Below are positions 16,282 to 24,086 of a DNA stretch of 43,241 nucleotides, piece by piece. The stretch is taken from positions 1-43,241 of the forward strand of contig CANHSO010000003.1 of assembly GCA_947463705.1 (NCBI GenBank), in the 5' to 3' direction. The DNA is from Bacteriovoracaceae bacterium. GTDB lineage: Bacteria > Bdellovibrionota > UBA1018. The position numbers and the translations under genes are program-made. The stretch's first letter is position 1. Each line of letters starts with the position of its first letter. A model generated the notes under the pieces. The model was given only the letters and a program-made list of their open reading frames with translations. It was not told the origin of the DNA and did not search any database.

Positions 16282-17115
16282 ATGGGTTTAAGAATCGCGA
16301 CCAATGTGCAGTCGATAAATGCACAGCGTCAGCTTGGTACTAATAATGTAGCACAACGAGATTCGTTGGAGCGTTTGTCCTCTGGTAGCCGAATCAATAA
16401 AGCGGCAGACGATGCAGCGGGTTTGGCGATCAGTGAAAAAATGAGAGCCGACATTCGATCTGTCCGTCAGGATGTGAGAAATGCAAATGACGGCGTGTCG
16501 ATGATTCAAACCGCTGAAGGCGGAATGAACGAAATCGGAAATATTCTGGTTCGTTTCCGAGAGCTCTCAATTCAAGCTTCGTCCGATACTTTGGGCGATG
16601 TTGAACGTGGGTTCATTGATAAAGAAGTTCAGCAGCTCAAATCAGAAGTGACTCGAATTGCAGCTACGACTGAGTTCAACGGAAAAAAATTGCTGAGTGG
16701 TTCTGGTGAATCTTTAGACATTCAGGTTGGAATTCATAACAACGTTGAAGAAGATCGCTTTACCTATGATACCCAGAAGACTAATGTCAGCTTGGCTGGC
16801 CTGGGACTTTCAAGCATTTCTACCCAGTCTAAAGAATCGGCTCGCGCCAATCTTGATGTCGTGGATAGTGCGATGAAGGGCTTGGTCGAAAACCGCGCTG
16901 AACTCGGAGCTTTGCAAAATCGATTGAGTGCGGCTGTGAATAACCTCAATGTTTACGATGAGAACTTGTCTCAAGCTCGAAGTCGTATCCGTGACACAGA
17001 CATGGCCTCCGAGACGGCTGAGTTAACTAAAAACAACATCTTGTCTCAAGCTGGCGTATCGGTCCTCAGTCAAGCTAACCAAAACAACATGATGGCTCTC
17101 AAACTCTTGGGATAA
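16282..17115 (+). CDS. fliC: flagellin 1
   Basis: A 277-aa flagellin, so only the D0/D1 core with a short central region. The N-terminal helix reads MGLRIATNVQSINAQRQL, followed by LERLSSGSRINKAADDAAGLAISEKM, and the C-terminus ends SQARSRIRDTDMASETAEL... to MMALKLLG, as needed for export by the flagellar type III system and filament assembly. AAAGGAG lies 6 nt before the ATG. It is followed by a strong terminator and a second, paralogous flagellin gene with its own promoter candidate, so the filament is probably made of more than one flagellin. Confidence 0.96.
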   Translation: MGLRIATNVQSINAQRQLGTNNVAQRDSLERLSSGSRINKAADDAAGLAISEKMRADIRSVRQDVRNANDGVSMIQTAEGGMNEIGNILVRFRELSIQASSDTLGDVERGFIDKEVQQLKSEVTRIAATTEFNGKKLLSGSGESLDIQVGIHNNVEEDRFTYDTQKTNVSLAGLGLSSISTQSKESARANLDVVDSAMKGLVENRAELGALQNRLSAAVNNLNVYDENLSQARSRIRDTDMASETAELTKNNILSQAGVSVLSQANQNNMMALKLLG

Positions 17116-17133
17116 TTTCCCCTTAAACACCAG

Positions 17134-17176
17134 ATGGGGAGGTAGGTTAAAAGCCACCTCCCCATTTTAGTTTAAA
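17134..17176 (+). terminator. intrinsic terminator of flagellin 1
   Basis: A perfect 10-bp stem, ATGGGGAGGT and ACCTCCCCAT, with a 12-nt loop that can pair further (GG with CC), followed by TTTAGTTT. It starts 19 bp after the flagellin stop codon. Confidence 0.85.
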
Positions 17177-17242
17177 AAATCATTTAAAATTAGATAGTTA
17201 GAAAGCAGACTCGGTGGAATCGTTAATACTTGTTAAAATAAC

Positions 17243-17269
17243 TCAAGTATTATGTGATTACACCGATCA
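17243..17269 (+). promoter_or_regulatory. candidate FliA (sigma-28) promoter of flagellin 2
   Basis: TCAA, exactly 15 nt, then ACCGATCA; the consensus is TAAA-N15-GCCGATAA, so 3 of 4 and 6 of 8 bases match with ideal spacing. It lies between the flagellin 1 terminator and flagellin 2, predicting a leader of about 300 nt. Confidence 0.5.
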
Positions 17270-17581
17270 GAATAGTGTCAGCTGAGGGATGGGCCCTCAG
17301 AGGACAAAACTGATGAACGTCTGCCGACTGTACATTGCTGTTGCACAAGGCGGGAACTCGTAGTTGCAAGCCTGGTTTGTTGTCCAGGTTAAGTAGATTT
17401 GAATCGAGCTAAGCGGGCTGGTCTCGTCTTAATCGCGCTAATCTACCTCCAGTAGTTTTGCTTCAACACTCAGACGTTTTCCAATTGAACTCGGCCAGTG
17501 CCGTCATATTTCGGTGGCACTGAACCCAATGCGTTTTTTCTTAAAGGGAGAAAATACGCCTTTCAAGTTAGGAGAATTGTT
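17270..17581 (+). promoter_or_regulatory. long structured 5' leader of flagellin 2
   Basis: This stretch has no gene-sized ORF. It holds a perfect 7-bp hairpin at 17282-17300 (CTGAGGG, loop ATGGG, CCCTCAG), which would lie at the very 5' end of a transcript from the FliA-like promoter. A possible 16-codon uORF follows at 17313-17363 with AGAGGA 8 nt upstream, then a second 7-bp hairpin at 17369-17390 (AGCCTGG/CCAGGTT). The flagellin ribosome site TTAGGAG ends the leader. Structures are read by eye. Confidence 0.45.
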
Positions 17582-18415
17582 ATGGGCTTGAGAATTGCGA
17601 CCAATATTTCTTCAATGACTGCTAATCGGATTTTGTCTCATTCTTCTGAAGATCAAAATAAAGCATATCAGCGCTTAGCTTCGGGACAGCGGATCACCCA
17701 AGCAGGGGATGATGCTGCTGGGTTATCGATCTCTGAAAATTTACGTGCTCAAATTCGCTCGATGAGCCAGGCTGAGCGAAACGCCAACGATGGAATTTCC
17801 TTTGCTCAAGTCGCTGAGGGCGGCTTGACTGAAATTAATAACATCGCCATCCGTTTGCGTGAACTCGCAATCCAGGCCGGTTCCGACACGATCGGCGATC
17901 GTGAACGGGGCTTCATTCATCAAGAGGTGAAGAGTCTCGTTCAAGAAGTTGATCGTATCGCCAATGTGACAAATTTTAACGGTACCAGCCTCCTCAATGG
18001 CCAGGCTCCCAAGGGGCAGCTTGAGTTCCAAGTCGGGATTCGAAATGACAGCTCTGATCGAATTGTATTCGATGCCAATTCGATCGACGTACGAGCAGAT
18101 CGGTTAGGGATTGACGGCCTCGATTACACGAGTGTGGACGGTGCCCGCAACGCCCTGGAAAAAGTAGATAGTGCTGCTTCTCAAATTCTCTCGAGTCGAG
18201 CTTCGCTCGGTGCGATTCAGAACAAGTTGCAATCGACCGTGAGGAACCTCGGGGTTTCCAAAGAGAATTTGACCATCGCACGGTCACGAATTGCAGATAC
18301 GGATATTGCGGCAGATACGTCCGAGTTGGTTCGTGGAAATATTCTGCAAAGTGCAGGGATTTCGGTCTTGGCTCAGGCGAATTCTTCGCCCACCCAAGCT
18401 CTTAAACTTCTGTAA
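17582..18415 (+). CDS. fliC: flagellin 2
   Basis: A 277-aa paralogue of flagellin 1, same length and same D0/D1-only plan. It starts MGLRIATNISSMTANRIL and carries LASGQRITQAGDDAAGLSISENL; the C-terminus ends RSRIADTDIAADTSELV... to PTQALKLL. The ORF-track start at 17498 adds 28 unrelated residues; the ATG at 17582 has TTAGGAG 8 nt upstream and the conserved flagellin N-terminus. The central part differs most from flagellin 1 (GQAPKGQLEFQVGIRND). It has its own promoter candidate and terminator, so the two flagellins can be expressed independently. Confidence 0.96.
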   Translation: MGLRIATNISSMTANRILSHSSEDQNKAYQRLASGQRITQAGDDAAGLSISENLRAQIRSMSQAERNANDGISFAQVAEGGLTEINNIAIRLRELAIQAGSDTIGDRERGFIHQEVKSLVQEVDRIANVTNFNGTSLLNGQAPKGQLEFQVGIRNDSSDRIVFDANSIDVRADRLGIDGLDYTSVDGARNALEKVDSAASQILSSRASLGAIQNKLQSTVRNLGVSKENLTIARSRIADTDIAADTSELVRGNILQSAGISVLAQANSSPTQALKLL

Positions 18416-18440
18416 TTTTAGGTTCAGTTTGCGCCCACAT

Positions 18441-18508
18441 CTCTCAGGCATAGGGTCTGAGAGTTCTTAAGCCTCCCCTAGGGGTGCCGAGCCCCTGGGG
18501 GTTTTTTT
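18441..18508 (+). terminator. intrinsic terminator of flagellin 2
   Basis: A 10-bp GC-rich stem, CCCCTAGGGG at 18475-18484 with CCCCTGGGGG at 18492-18501 (one G-U pair), loop TGCCGAG, then seven T. A weaker hairpin, CTCTCAG/CTGAGAG at 18441-18463, precedes it. Confidence 0.9.
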
Positions 18509-18582
18509 GTCTGAGTGATTTAAGTTTACCCCGGGTTTCACCGAAGGATGGATGAGGGACGAGAAGGACCTGGGAGGTTAAA

Positions 18583-18978
18583 ATGAAGATTCAATCTTTA
18601 ACTGGTAATTGGGGATATTACGGAGTCGTCAGGGACAAGCAGGACGGCGGTTCAGGGAATCAACAAAGATCACCGGACGGCCAAGACCGCCAATCTAAAG
18701 ATCATAAAGACGAGTATTCTAATTCAAACTTCGAGGAACAGGCACCCAGCAAAGAGAAAATGGACGAAGCCATTAAGGCGTTTGGTCGGGATACTCAGGC
18801 CCAAGAAAGTGGAATCAGCGCATCGGTCGAGGGAAGTGGTCCAGGGCTCAAGGTGGTTCTTAAGGATGGAGCAGGTAAAGTTGTCAGACAACTCACCGGG
18901 TATGAGTTTATTCAACTCCGCAGTTCGACCCCCACAGAAGGGAATTCCTGCGGGAAAATCCTTGATCGCAAGCTCTAG
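18583..18978 (+). CDS. FlaG-like flagellar protein
   Basis: A 131-aa protein with GGGAGGT 5 nt before its ATG. The first 60 residues are polar and disordered-looking (Gln/Asp/Ser-rich). A short helix follows (SKEKMDEAIKAFG), then a strand pair GLKVVLKDGAGKVVRQLTGYEF that resembles the C-terminal core of FlaG, where the pattern is vVkVvD..TgeVIRQIPpEe. FlaG proteins lie next to flagellin or fliD genes and affect filament length. Position after two flagellins supports this, but the match is short and the family is poorly conserved, so the call is tentative. Confidence 0.5.
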   Translation: MKIQSLTGNWGYYGVVRDKQDGGSGNQQRSPDGQDRQSKDHKDEYSNSNFEEQAPSKEKMDEAIKAFGRDTQAQESGISASVEGSGPGLKVVLKDGAGKVVRQLTGYEFIQLRSSTPTEGNSCGKILDRKL

Positions 18979-18999
18979 AATCGTTAATTCTTAGAGGCC

Positions 19000-19764
19000 A
19001 TGAGTGTTTATATTGTCTCTGACCTACACATTTGGGGACCCGAAGATCCCCTCTATCTGTCTTTGCTGGATCTAATCTGCGGACGTGCCCAGTCGGGTGA
19101 TACCTTAGTCCTAGCTGGAGACGTGTTTGATCTATTTGTCGGCAATAAAGCCGTCTTTGTAGACCGTTACCACAAGTTTTTTAATGCCCTGAGGCAGGCA
19201 GGCCAACGAGGGGTTCAAGTTCACTATATTGAAGGGAATCATGATTTCTTATTGAAGCGAACCTTGGGTCGAATGGCGGGGGTAGCGCTCCATTCCGAGG
19301 AGGTTTCGTTTGAAATTCAAGGCAAGCGCTTCTTGGTTGCTCATGGAGATCTGGCCGATCAGCGAGATTACAGCTATCGATTTTTAAGGGCTTTTTTCCG
19401 AAGCCTGCCAGTTCGATTTTTGTTTTGGCTTGCCCCAGGTCCATGGTTGGAGAGTTTTGGTAAATGGAGTGGGAAAAAGAGTCGTAAGAAAAATAATTTG
19501 TTAGTTTCTCAGCTCCCCCTCGAACGACGCGAGAACTTACGAAAAATCTACCGCAGCTACGCCGCTGAGCGTTTAGCTCAGGGCTATGATTTTATGGTGA
19601 TGGGTCATTGCCACGATCTGGATGAGATGAGTTTTAAGATTGGTGGTCGACTCGGTCAATATGTGAACGTCGGTTTTCCTCGTGTTCATGGGTCTTATCT
19701 TTCCTGGCAGCCGGGTGAGGATCAAATTCATCGAGAGACTCTGCCGAGTCGTATTTTTGATTAA
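19000..19764 (+). CDS. lpxH: UDP-2,3-diacylglucosamine diphosphatase (LpxH)
   Basis: A 254-aa calcineurin-like metallophosphoesterase. Metal-binding motifs are present in order: DLH (8-10), AGDVFDLFVG (Asp near 41), GNHDF (near 78), AHGD (near 113) and GHCH (near 199). LpxH removes UMP from UDP-2,3-diacylglucosamine to give lipid X, the fourth step of lipid A synthesis, at the inner face of the inner membrane. The hydrophobic insert between the metal motifs (FRSLPVRFLFWLAPGPWLESF) fits the membrane-associated cap of LpxH. LpxH versus a related UDP-diacylglucosamine pyrophosphatase is the remaining uncertainty. It converges with dinB, 2 bp apart, without a visible terminator. Confidence 0.85.
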   Translation: MSVYIVSDLHIWGPEDPLYLSLLDLICGRAQSGDTLVLAGDVFDLFVGNKAVFVDRYHKFFNALRQAGQRGVQVHYIEGNHDFLLKRTLGRMAGVALHSEEVSFEIQGKRFLVAHGDLADQRDYSYRFLRAFFRSLPVRFLFWLAPGPWLESFGKWSGKKSRKKNNLLVSQLPLERRENLRKIYRSYAAERLAQGYDFMVMGHCHDLDEMSFKIGGRLGQYVNVGFPRVHGSYLSWQPGEDQIHRETLPSRIFD

Positions 19765-19766
19765 GT

Positions 19767-20837
19767 TCAGCGCAGAAAATCAAAGCAGAGTTGGACGGGG
19801 TGGTCAGGTGTGACCAGTCCTGAGACCGAAATTCCGATGAGTCGAATGGGGCGTGTCCCCACATCCGTGTCTCTGAAAAGTAGTTCTGCTGCCGTTTGCG
19901 CAATTGTAAAACTCTCGTCAGAGGGTTGAGTGAGGCTTTGACTGCGGCTGATTTGTTTGAAGTCTGAATATTTAATTTTGAGACAGATCGTGGTCGCCTG
20001 TCGTTGAATTTTTTTCAAATCAGTAGAAAGTTCATTTGCCTGAGACTCAATGTAGTTGAGGAGAGTCTGAGCGTTGAGGATGTCTTTATCGAAGGTGGTT
20101 TCGCTCCCTCGGCTCTTGGGTTCTGAATGAGCTTCAACAGAACGAGGATCCCGTCCAAAGGCAAGTTCGTAAAGAAATGAACCAAAAGATCCCATTTCTT
20201 TTTCAAGCTGGGTGCTATCGAGTCTTCGAATGTCGGAGGCGGTTTGAATTCCTAGGGCATGGAGCTTTTTTGCGGTAGCAGGGCCGACCCCCCAGAATTT
20301 CTCAACAGGGAGGTGTTCGATCCAACTCATCACTTTTTCAGGGGGGATCACCACTAAGCCGTCTGGTTTTTTATGGTCGCTTGCAAGTTTAGCGATGAAC
20401 TTATTGGGACCGACACCAGCAGATGCAGTCATGCGCAGTTCCTGCTGGATCTGCTCTTTGATCCAGCGTGCAATGTTGCTTGCAATGGGTTCATTAAAAA
20501 GATTTTCAGTCACATCTAGATAGGCCTCATCCAGTGCGAGGGGTTCGACCGTGGCGGTGACTTGTTTGAAAATTGCATGAATTTGACGACTTGCCGTGAT
20601 GTACTTGTCAAAATTGGGCGAAATAAAAATTGCCTGAGGACAGAGCCTGTAAGCCTGTGAGCAGGGCATGGCAGAGCGAATTCCGAAGCGACGTGCTTCG
20701 TAGGACGCTGAACAAACTACGGAACGACTTTTTGGATCACCTCCCACTACTACTGGTCGTGATTTTAACTCTGGAGAGTCCCGCTGCTCGACGGATGCGT
20801 AGAATGCATCCATATCGATATGAATGATCTTTCTCAA
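19767..20837 (-). CDS. dinB: DNA polymerase IV (Y-family, translesion)
   Basis: A 356-aa Y-family polymerase of normal length. The palm motifs are HIDMDAFYASVE (catalytic Asp8) and LALDEAYLDVT (catalytic Asp/Glu near 102-103). SASYEARRFGIRSAMP marks the fingers, SAGVGPNKFIAKLASDHKKPDGL the active-site loop, and WGVGPATAKKLHALGI the thumb helix-hairpin-helix. The C-terminal QLCFDF may be a beta-clamp-binding peptide. Pol IV copies past damaged bases and makes errors. It is the last gene of a long minus-strand run, 3 bp after recN, so it is probably co-expressed with recN rather than from its own LexA-controlled promoter; I saw no SOS box. Confidence 0.94.
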   Translation of the reverse strand: MRKIIHIDMDAFYASVEQRDSPELKSRPVVVGGDPKSRSVVCSASYEARRFGIRSAMPCSQAYRLCPQAIFISPNFDKYITASRQIHAIFKQVTATVEPLALDEAYLDVTENLFNEPIASNIARWIKEQIQQELRMTASAGVGPNKFIAKLASDHKKPDGLVVIPPEKVMSWIEHLPVEKFWGVGPATAKKLHALGIQTASDIRRLDSTQLEKEMGSFGSFLYELAFGRDPRSVEAHSEPKSRGSETTFDKDILNAQTLLNYIESQANELSTDLKKIQRQATTICLKIKYSDFKQISRSQSLTQPSDESFTIAQTAAELLFRDTDVGTRPIRLIGISVSGLVTPDHPVQLCFDFLR

Positions 20838-20840
20838 ATT

Positions 20841-22517
20841 TTATGTCCCCGCTAACTCAAGAAGCTCCGAGGCGTTCGCCAGGCTTTTACGGGTGAGGAC
20901 CGGTCCTCCGAGCATACGGGCGATTTCTTCCTGCCGCTCTTTGATTGAGAGCTCAAGGATCTGAGTTGTGGTTCGGTCTTTTTGAGATCCTTTGCGGACC
21001 ACAAGATGGTGATCAGCAAAGGAGGCGACCTGAGGAAGGTGAGTGATACAGATCACTTGGTTATATTCAGCAACGGATTTGAGTTTTTTACCGACTTGAA
21101 ATGCAGTTTGCCCACCGATGCCTGCATCAATCTCATCAAATAAATACACGCCAATCCCACCCCGGTCAGCGATCACGCGACGAATTGAAAGCATCAGTCG
21201 AGAGAGTTCACCGCCAGAAGCAATTTTACCAATCGGTCTCGAGGGCTCTCCTCGGTTTGTCTGAACAAGAAATTGAATTTGGTCTCCACCCGTGGCATTC
21301 CAGTCATCGGTGTCTTGCTTGGTGGCAATATCGACGACAAATTGGGCATCGCCCATTTTTAAATCCTTTAGTTCTCGAGTGACTGAGGTAGAGAGTCGAT
21401 TTGAAATCTTTTTACGAGACGCAGAGAGTTTTTGTCCCGATTGGATCATGAGCTCTCGTGATTCTCTGAGTTGTTGAGCCACCGCCTGGAGCTGATCTCC
21501 GACTTGATCGAGATTTTGATATTCTTCCTGAAACTGTTCGAGCTTTTCTAGGATTTCCTTGATCTGGGGGCCGTACTTTCGTTTGAGGTCAGCAATCAGG
21601 GAGAGTCGATCTTGGATCGTTTGCAGACGCTCAGAGTCGAGTTCAATCGAGTTGAGATAACGACCCAAGTAGAGACTTGCTTCCTCGACTTCGGCTAAAG
21701 CTCTTAAGAGAGTCTCAGAAAGTGTCTGGCTGGAAGGGTCGAGGTGAGTGAGGGTTTTAGCTTTTTGCAGGGCGGCTCGGAGGCTATTTTGCGTGCCTTG
21801 GTCTTCGGACTCTAAAATTTGAACGATGCTTTCTCCTGTTTGCGCCCGAACCTCCGCCGATTGGAGGAGTTGTTTTTCACGGTGCAGGGCCTCATCTTCA
21901 TTCATGCTCAGGGCAGCCTGAGTGATCTCATCGATTTGATATCGCAGAAATGCGGCTCGACTCGTGCGCTCCTCACTCGCTCGTTCGAGTTGGGACTTTT
22001 CTTGATTGAGGGATCGGACCTGGTTGAACTGAGAAGCGAACTTTTTAGTTTGTTCTGTCAGCGCTCCGTACTGATCGAGGAGGCTAAGTTGGGTCTGGTT
22101 CTTGAGAAGAGATTGATGTTCATTTTGTCCACAGAGGTCGATGAGTCCTTCGCAAAGATTTTGGAGCGTACTCAGCGTGGCTAATTCACCGTTGATGGAA
22201 ATTCGGTGTCTGCCGGCTCGATGCACTGTCCTCTTGACCAATAACTCGCTGCCCTGCGATTCAAAACCTGCTTGGTTCAAGCGAGAACTCATCCAGGGAA
22301 TATCGGAGATTCGAAAGAAACCTTCGACGACGGCCTCGTTCGCTCCCGCACGGATCAATTCAATACTGGCACGACTTCCGAGAAGGAGAGAGATGGCTTC
22401 GATAATAATGGATTTCCCAGCTCCGGTTTCGCCGGAAAGAATATTGAGACCAGGTGTAAACTGGATCTCTGCAGAGTCAATAATAGCAATATTCTTGATT
22501 TTGAGAATCTCAAGCAT
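20841..22517 (-). CDS. recN: DNA repair protein RecN (SMC-like ATPase)
   Basis: A 558-aa SMC-family ATPase. The N-terminal half has LEILKIKNIAIIDSAEI and Walker A GETGAGKSI; a long coiled coil spans about 160-370 (many Glu/Gln/Leu heptads); the C-terminal half has the signature ASGGELSRLMLSIR, Walker B YLFDEIDAGIGG and the ITHLPQVASFADHH switch. RecN holds broken DNA ends and sister chromosomes together during double-strand break repair. It starts directly after the nadK stop codon and ends 3 bp before dinB. A nadK-recN order is widespread in bacteria. Confidence 0.96.
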   Translation of the reverse strand: MLEILKIKNIAIIDSAEIQFTPGLNILSGETGAGKSIIIEAISLLLGSRASIELIRAGANEAVVEGFFRISDIPWMSSRLNQAGFESQGSELLVKRTVHRAGRHRISINGELATLSTLQNLCEGLIDLCGQNEHQSLLKNQTQLSLLDQYGALTEQTKKFASQFNQVRSLNQEKSQLERASEERTSRAAFLRYQIDEITQAALSMNEDEALHREKQLLQSAEVRAQTGESIVQILESEDQGTQNSLRAALQKAKTLTHLDPSSQTLSETLLRALAEVEEASLYLGRYLNSIELDSERLQTIQDRLSLIADLKRKYGPQIKEILEKLEQFQEEYQNLDQVGDQLQAVAQQLRESRELMIQSGQKLSASRKKISNRLSTSVTRELKDLKMGDAQFVVDIATKQDTDDWNATGGDQIQFLVQTNRGEPSRPIGKIASGGELSRLMLSIRRVIADRGGIGVYLFDEIDAGIGGQTAFQVGKKLKSVAEYNQVICITHLPQVASFADHHLVVRKGSQKDRTTTQILELSIKERQEEIARMLGGPVLTRKSLANASELLELAGT

Positions 22518-23438
22518 TTAGTCCCGAACTCCAAACTTAAGCTTCTCCCTGAGTAGGCCAAAGAAGTCGCGGTCGGGCGATGCAATGAGCTTGAGGGAGT
22601 GTTTTTTAAATTTGCGTAAGGTTACGACGTCATCTTCCTTCATGTCAACCACATCTTGGCCATCGAGTGTCAGAAGGACGTGGCCAGGGCGGTCACTGAG
22701 GCGAATACGGATTTCGGACTGGTCTGAGATGACTAGGGGGCGGAGAGTGAGGCTGTGCGGGCAAATTGGAGCAATCACGAGAGCCGGAACGGACGGCTCA
22801 ACCAGGGGGCCACCCGCTGCGAGAGCATAGGCGGTCGATCCGGTCGTGGTGCTCACGATCATTCCGTCAGCTCGGACGTGATTGACCCAGTGGGTGTCTA
22901 CCCACATTTCCATTCCGATAATTCGTGCAATGGCTCCCTTGGAGATGACTGCGTCATTGACTACGAGCCCTTGATAAAGGGTTCGATTTTTCCGATTCAG
23001 GGTCACCTCGAGTAGATCTCGCTCATGGATGATCGGTGGAACGCCATTGAGGACTGCCTTGAGGGCGCCTAGCGCCTCGGTACGTCTGAACTCGGTGAGA
23101 AACCCGAGTTGCCCCATGTTAATTCCCATCACCGGAATACTTCGCTTTTTCATGAGTCGTGCGATGCTGAGGTAGGTCCCATCACCCCCGAGTACGACAA
23201 TCAGATCGCACTCGGTGTGGAGTTCAGGCTTGGTCACGATTTTGATGAGCCTTTTTTTGTTCCCTAGATTTTTAATGATGTCTTTAGCAAGTTGAGTGCT
23301 CTCATCGGCAAAACATGTTTGGATATTTTGTTCCAAAAGTGATGCCGTAATTTCAGCTGCGAGGAGCGAAGCCTCGGGTTGGTGATGTTTAATCACAAGT
23401 CCGAGCTTCCTAATTTTCAACGCTTCGCTTTTTTTCAT
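22518..23438 (-). CDS. nadK: NAD kinase
   Basis: A 306-aa NAD kinase, which makes NADP+ from NAD+ and ATP in the cytoplasm. Signatures: VVLGGDGTYLSIARLM (GGDGT, catalytic Asp), GINMGQLGFLTEF, VNDAVISKG, RADGMIVSTTTGSTAYALAAGGP and the C-terminal beta-sandwich ending in FFGLLREKLKFG. I prefer the ATG at 23438 (GGGGGA 7 nt upstream) to the GTG at 23459, which has no ribosome site. It follows an unknown gene of the fliD operon after about 54 bp and is flush against recN. Confidence 0.95.
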   Translation of the reverse strand: MKKSEALKIRKLGLVIKHHQPEASLLAAEITASLLEQNIQTCFADESTQLAKDIIKNLGNKKRLIKIVTKPELHTECDLIVVLGGDGTYLSIARLMKKRSIPVMGINMGQLGFLTEFRRTEALGALKAVLNGVPPIIHERDLLEVTLNRKNRTLYQGLVVNDAVISKGAIARIIGMEMWVDTHWVNHVRADGMIVSTTTGSTAYALAAGGPLVEPSVPALVIAPICPHSLTLRPLVISDQSEIRIRLSDRPGHVLLTLDGQDVVDMKEDDVVTLRKFKKHSLKLIASPDRDFFGLLREKLKFGVRD

Positions 23439-23492
23439 GTGAGGATCCCCCGAGGCCACTTTAACGAACTTCGGATGAAAAGAAAGAGGGAT

Positions 23493-24086
23493 TTATGAAT
23501 CGCGTGAACGGATCAACGAGGGAAGGCCTGTATTTCGCCAGTTTCTTAGATTTTCTTGCAGGTCCTCGCTGATGAGTTGCGCTAGCGCGATGGTATTGCG
23601 CTGCTCATGAGCCTGTAAGACCTCACGGAGGATCGAGAGGAGATTCGACTCGAGAAGTTGGATGCTGTTAAAAAGTCCAAGTTTGAGAACCCTTTTCACC
23701 CCCGAGACTGCTTCGGTGAATGTGGTGATCCCTTCTAGAAGACGGTTAAAGTGGACCATGAAGTCAGTCTTTGAAACATTTTGAGCTGCCGTAGTTGCTA
23801 AGTTTTCCAGGGCTTTCGAAAATTCAATCAGGTCATACAGAGTCTCATCTGCGACCTCTTTCGGGTGAGTCGTGAAAATTTCAATCAGCTCAAAGTGAGA
23901 TACCGGTGTTGTACCCAAAGCCTGATCTTCTGTGTTTGGAATTTCGTTACCATCAATTCGAATTGAAGAAATCAATGCCGAGTTAGGATCGATCTGTCGC
24001 TTCAGATAGGTCAGCATTTCATGAAACTGACTTTCGGGTGATAAGGGAAAATTTATGGGATTGCCGTTCAATAAGAGCTGGTTCAT
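23493..24086 (-). CDS. unknown protein of the flagellar cap operon
   Basis: A 197-aa protein I do not recognise. The first 75 residues look like a small alpha/beta domain (MNQLLLNGNPINFPLSPESQ, then IRIDGNEI), with an ubiquitin/ThiS-like strand order as a guess. The rest is helical (FSKALENLATTAAQNVSKTDFMVHFN, then LNLLSILREVLQAHEQRN-like helices), with no signal peptide and no Cys. It is translationally coupled to the GT9 gene by an ATGA overlap, so it likely works with that enzyme. Confidence 0.75.
   Translation of the reverse strand: MNQLLLNGNPINFPLSPESQFHEMLTYLKRQIDPNSALISSIRIDGNEIPNTEDQALGTTPVSHFELIEIFTTHPKEVADETLYDLIEFSKALENLATTAAQNVSKTDFMVHFNRLLEGITTFTEAVSGVKRVLKLGLFNSIQLLESNLLSILREVLQAHEQRNTIALAQLISEDLQENLRNWRNTGLPSLIRSRDS

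Noticed and set aside
17499-17540. Sigma-54-like TGGCAC upstream of flagellin 2.
   Set aside because: The GG to GC distance is 13 rather than 10 bases, so it does not fit a -24/-12 promoter.
17528-17590. 20-codon ORF (MRFFLKGENTPF...) overlapping the flagellin 2 start.
   Set aside because: No ribosome site; it only reads through the flagellin Shine-Dalgarno and start.
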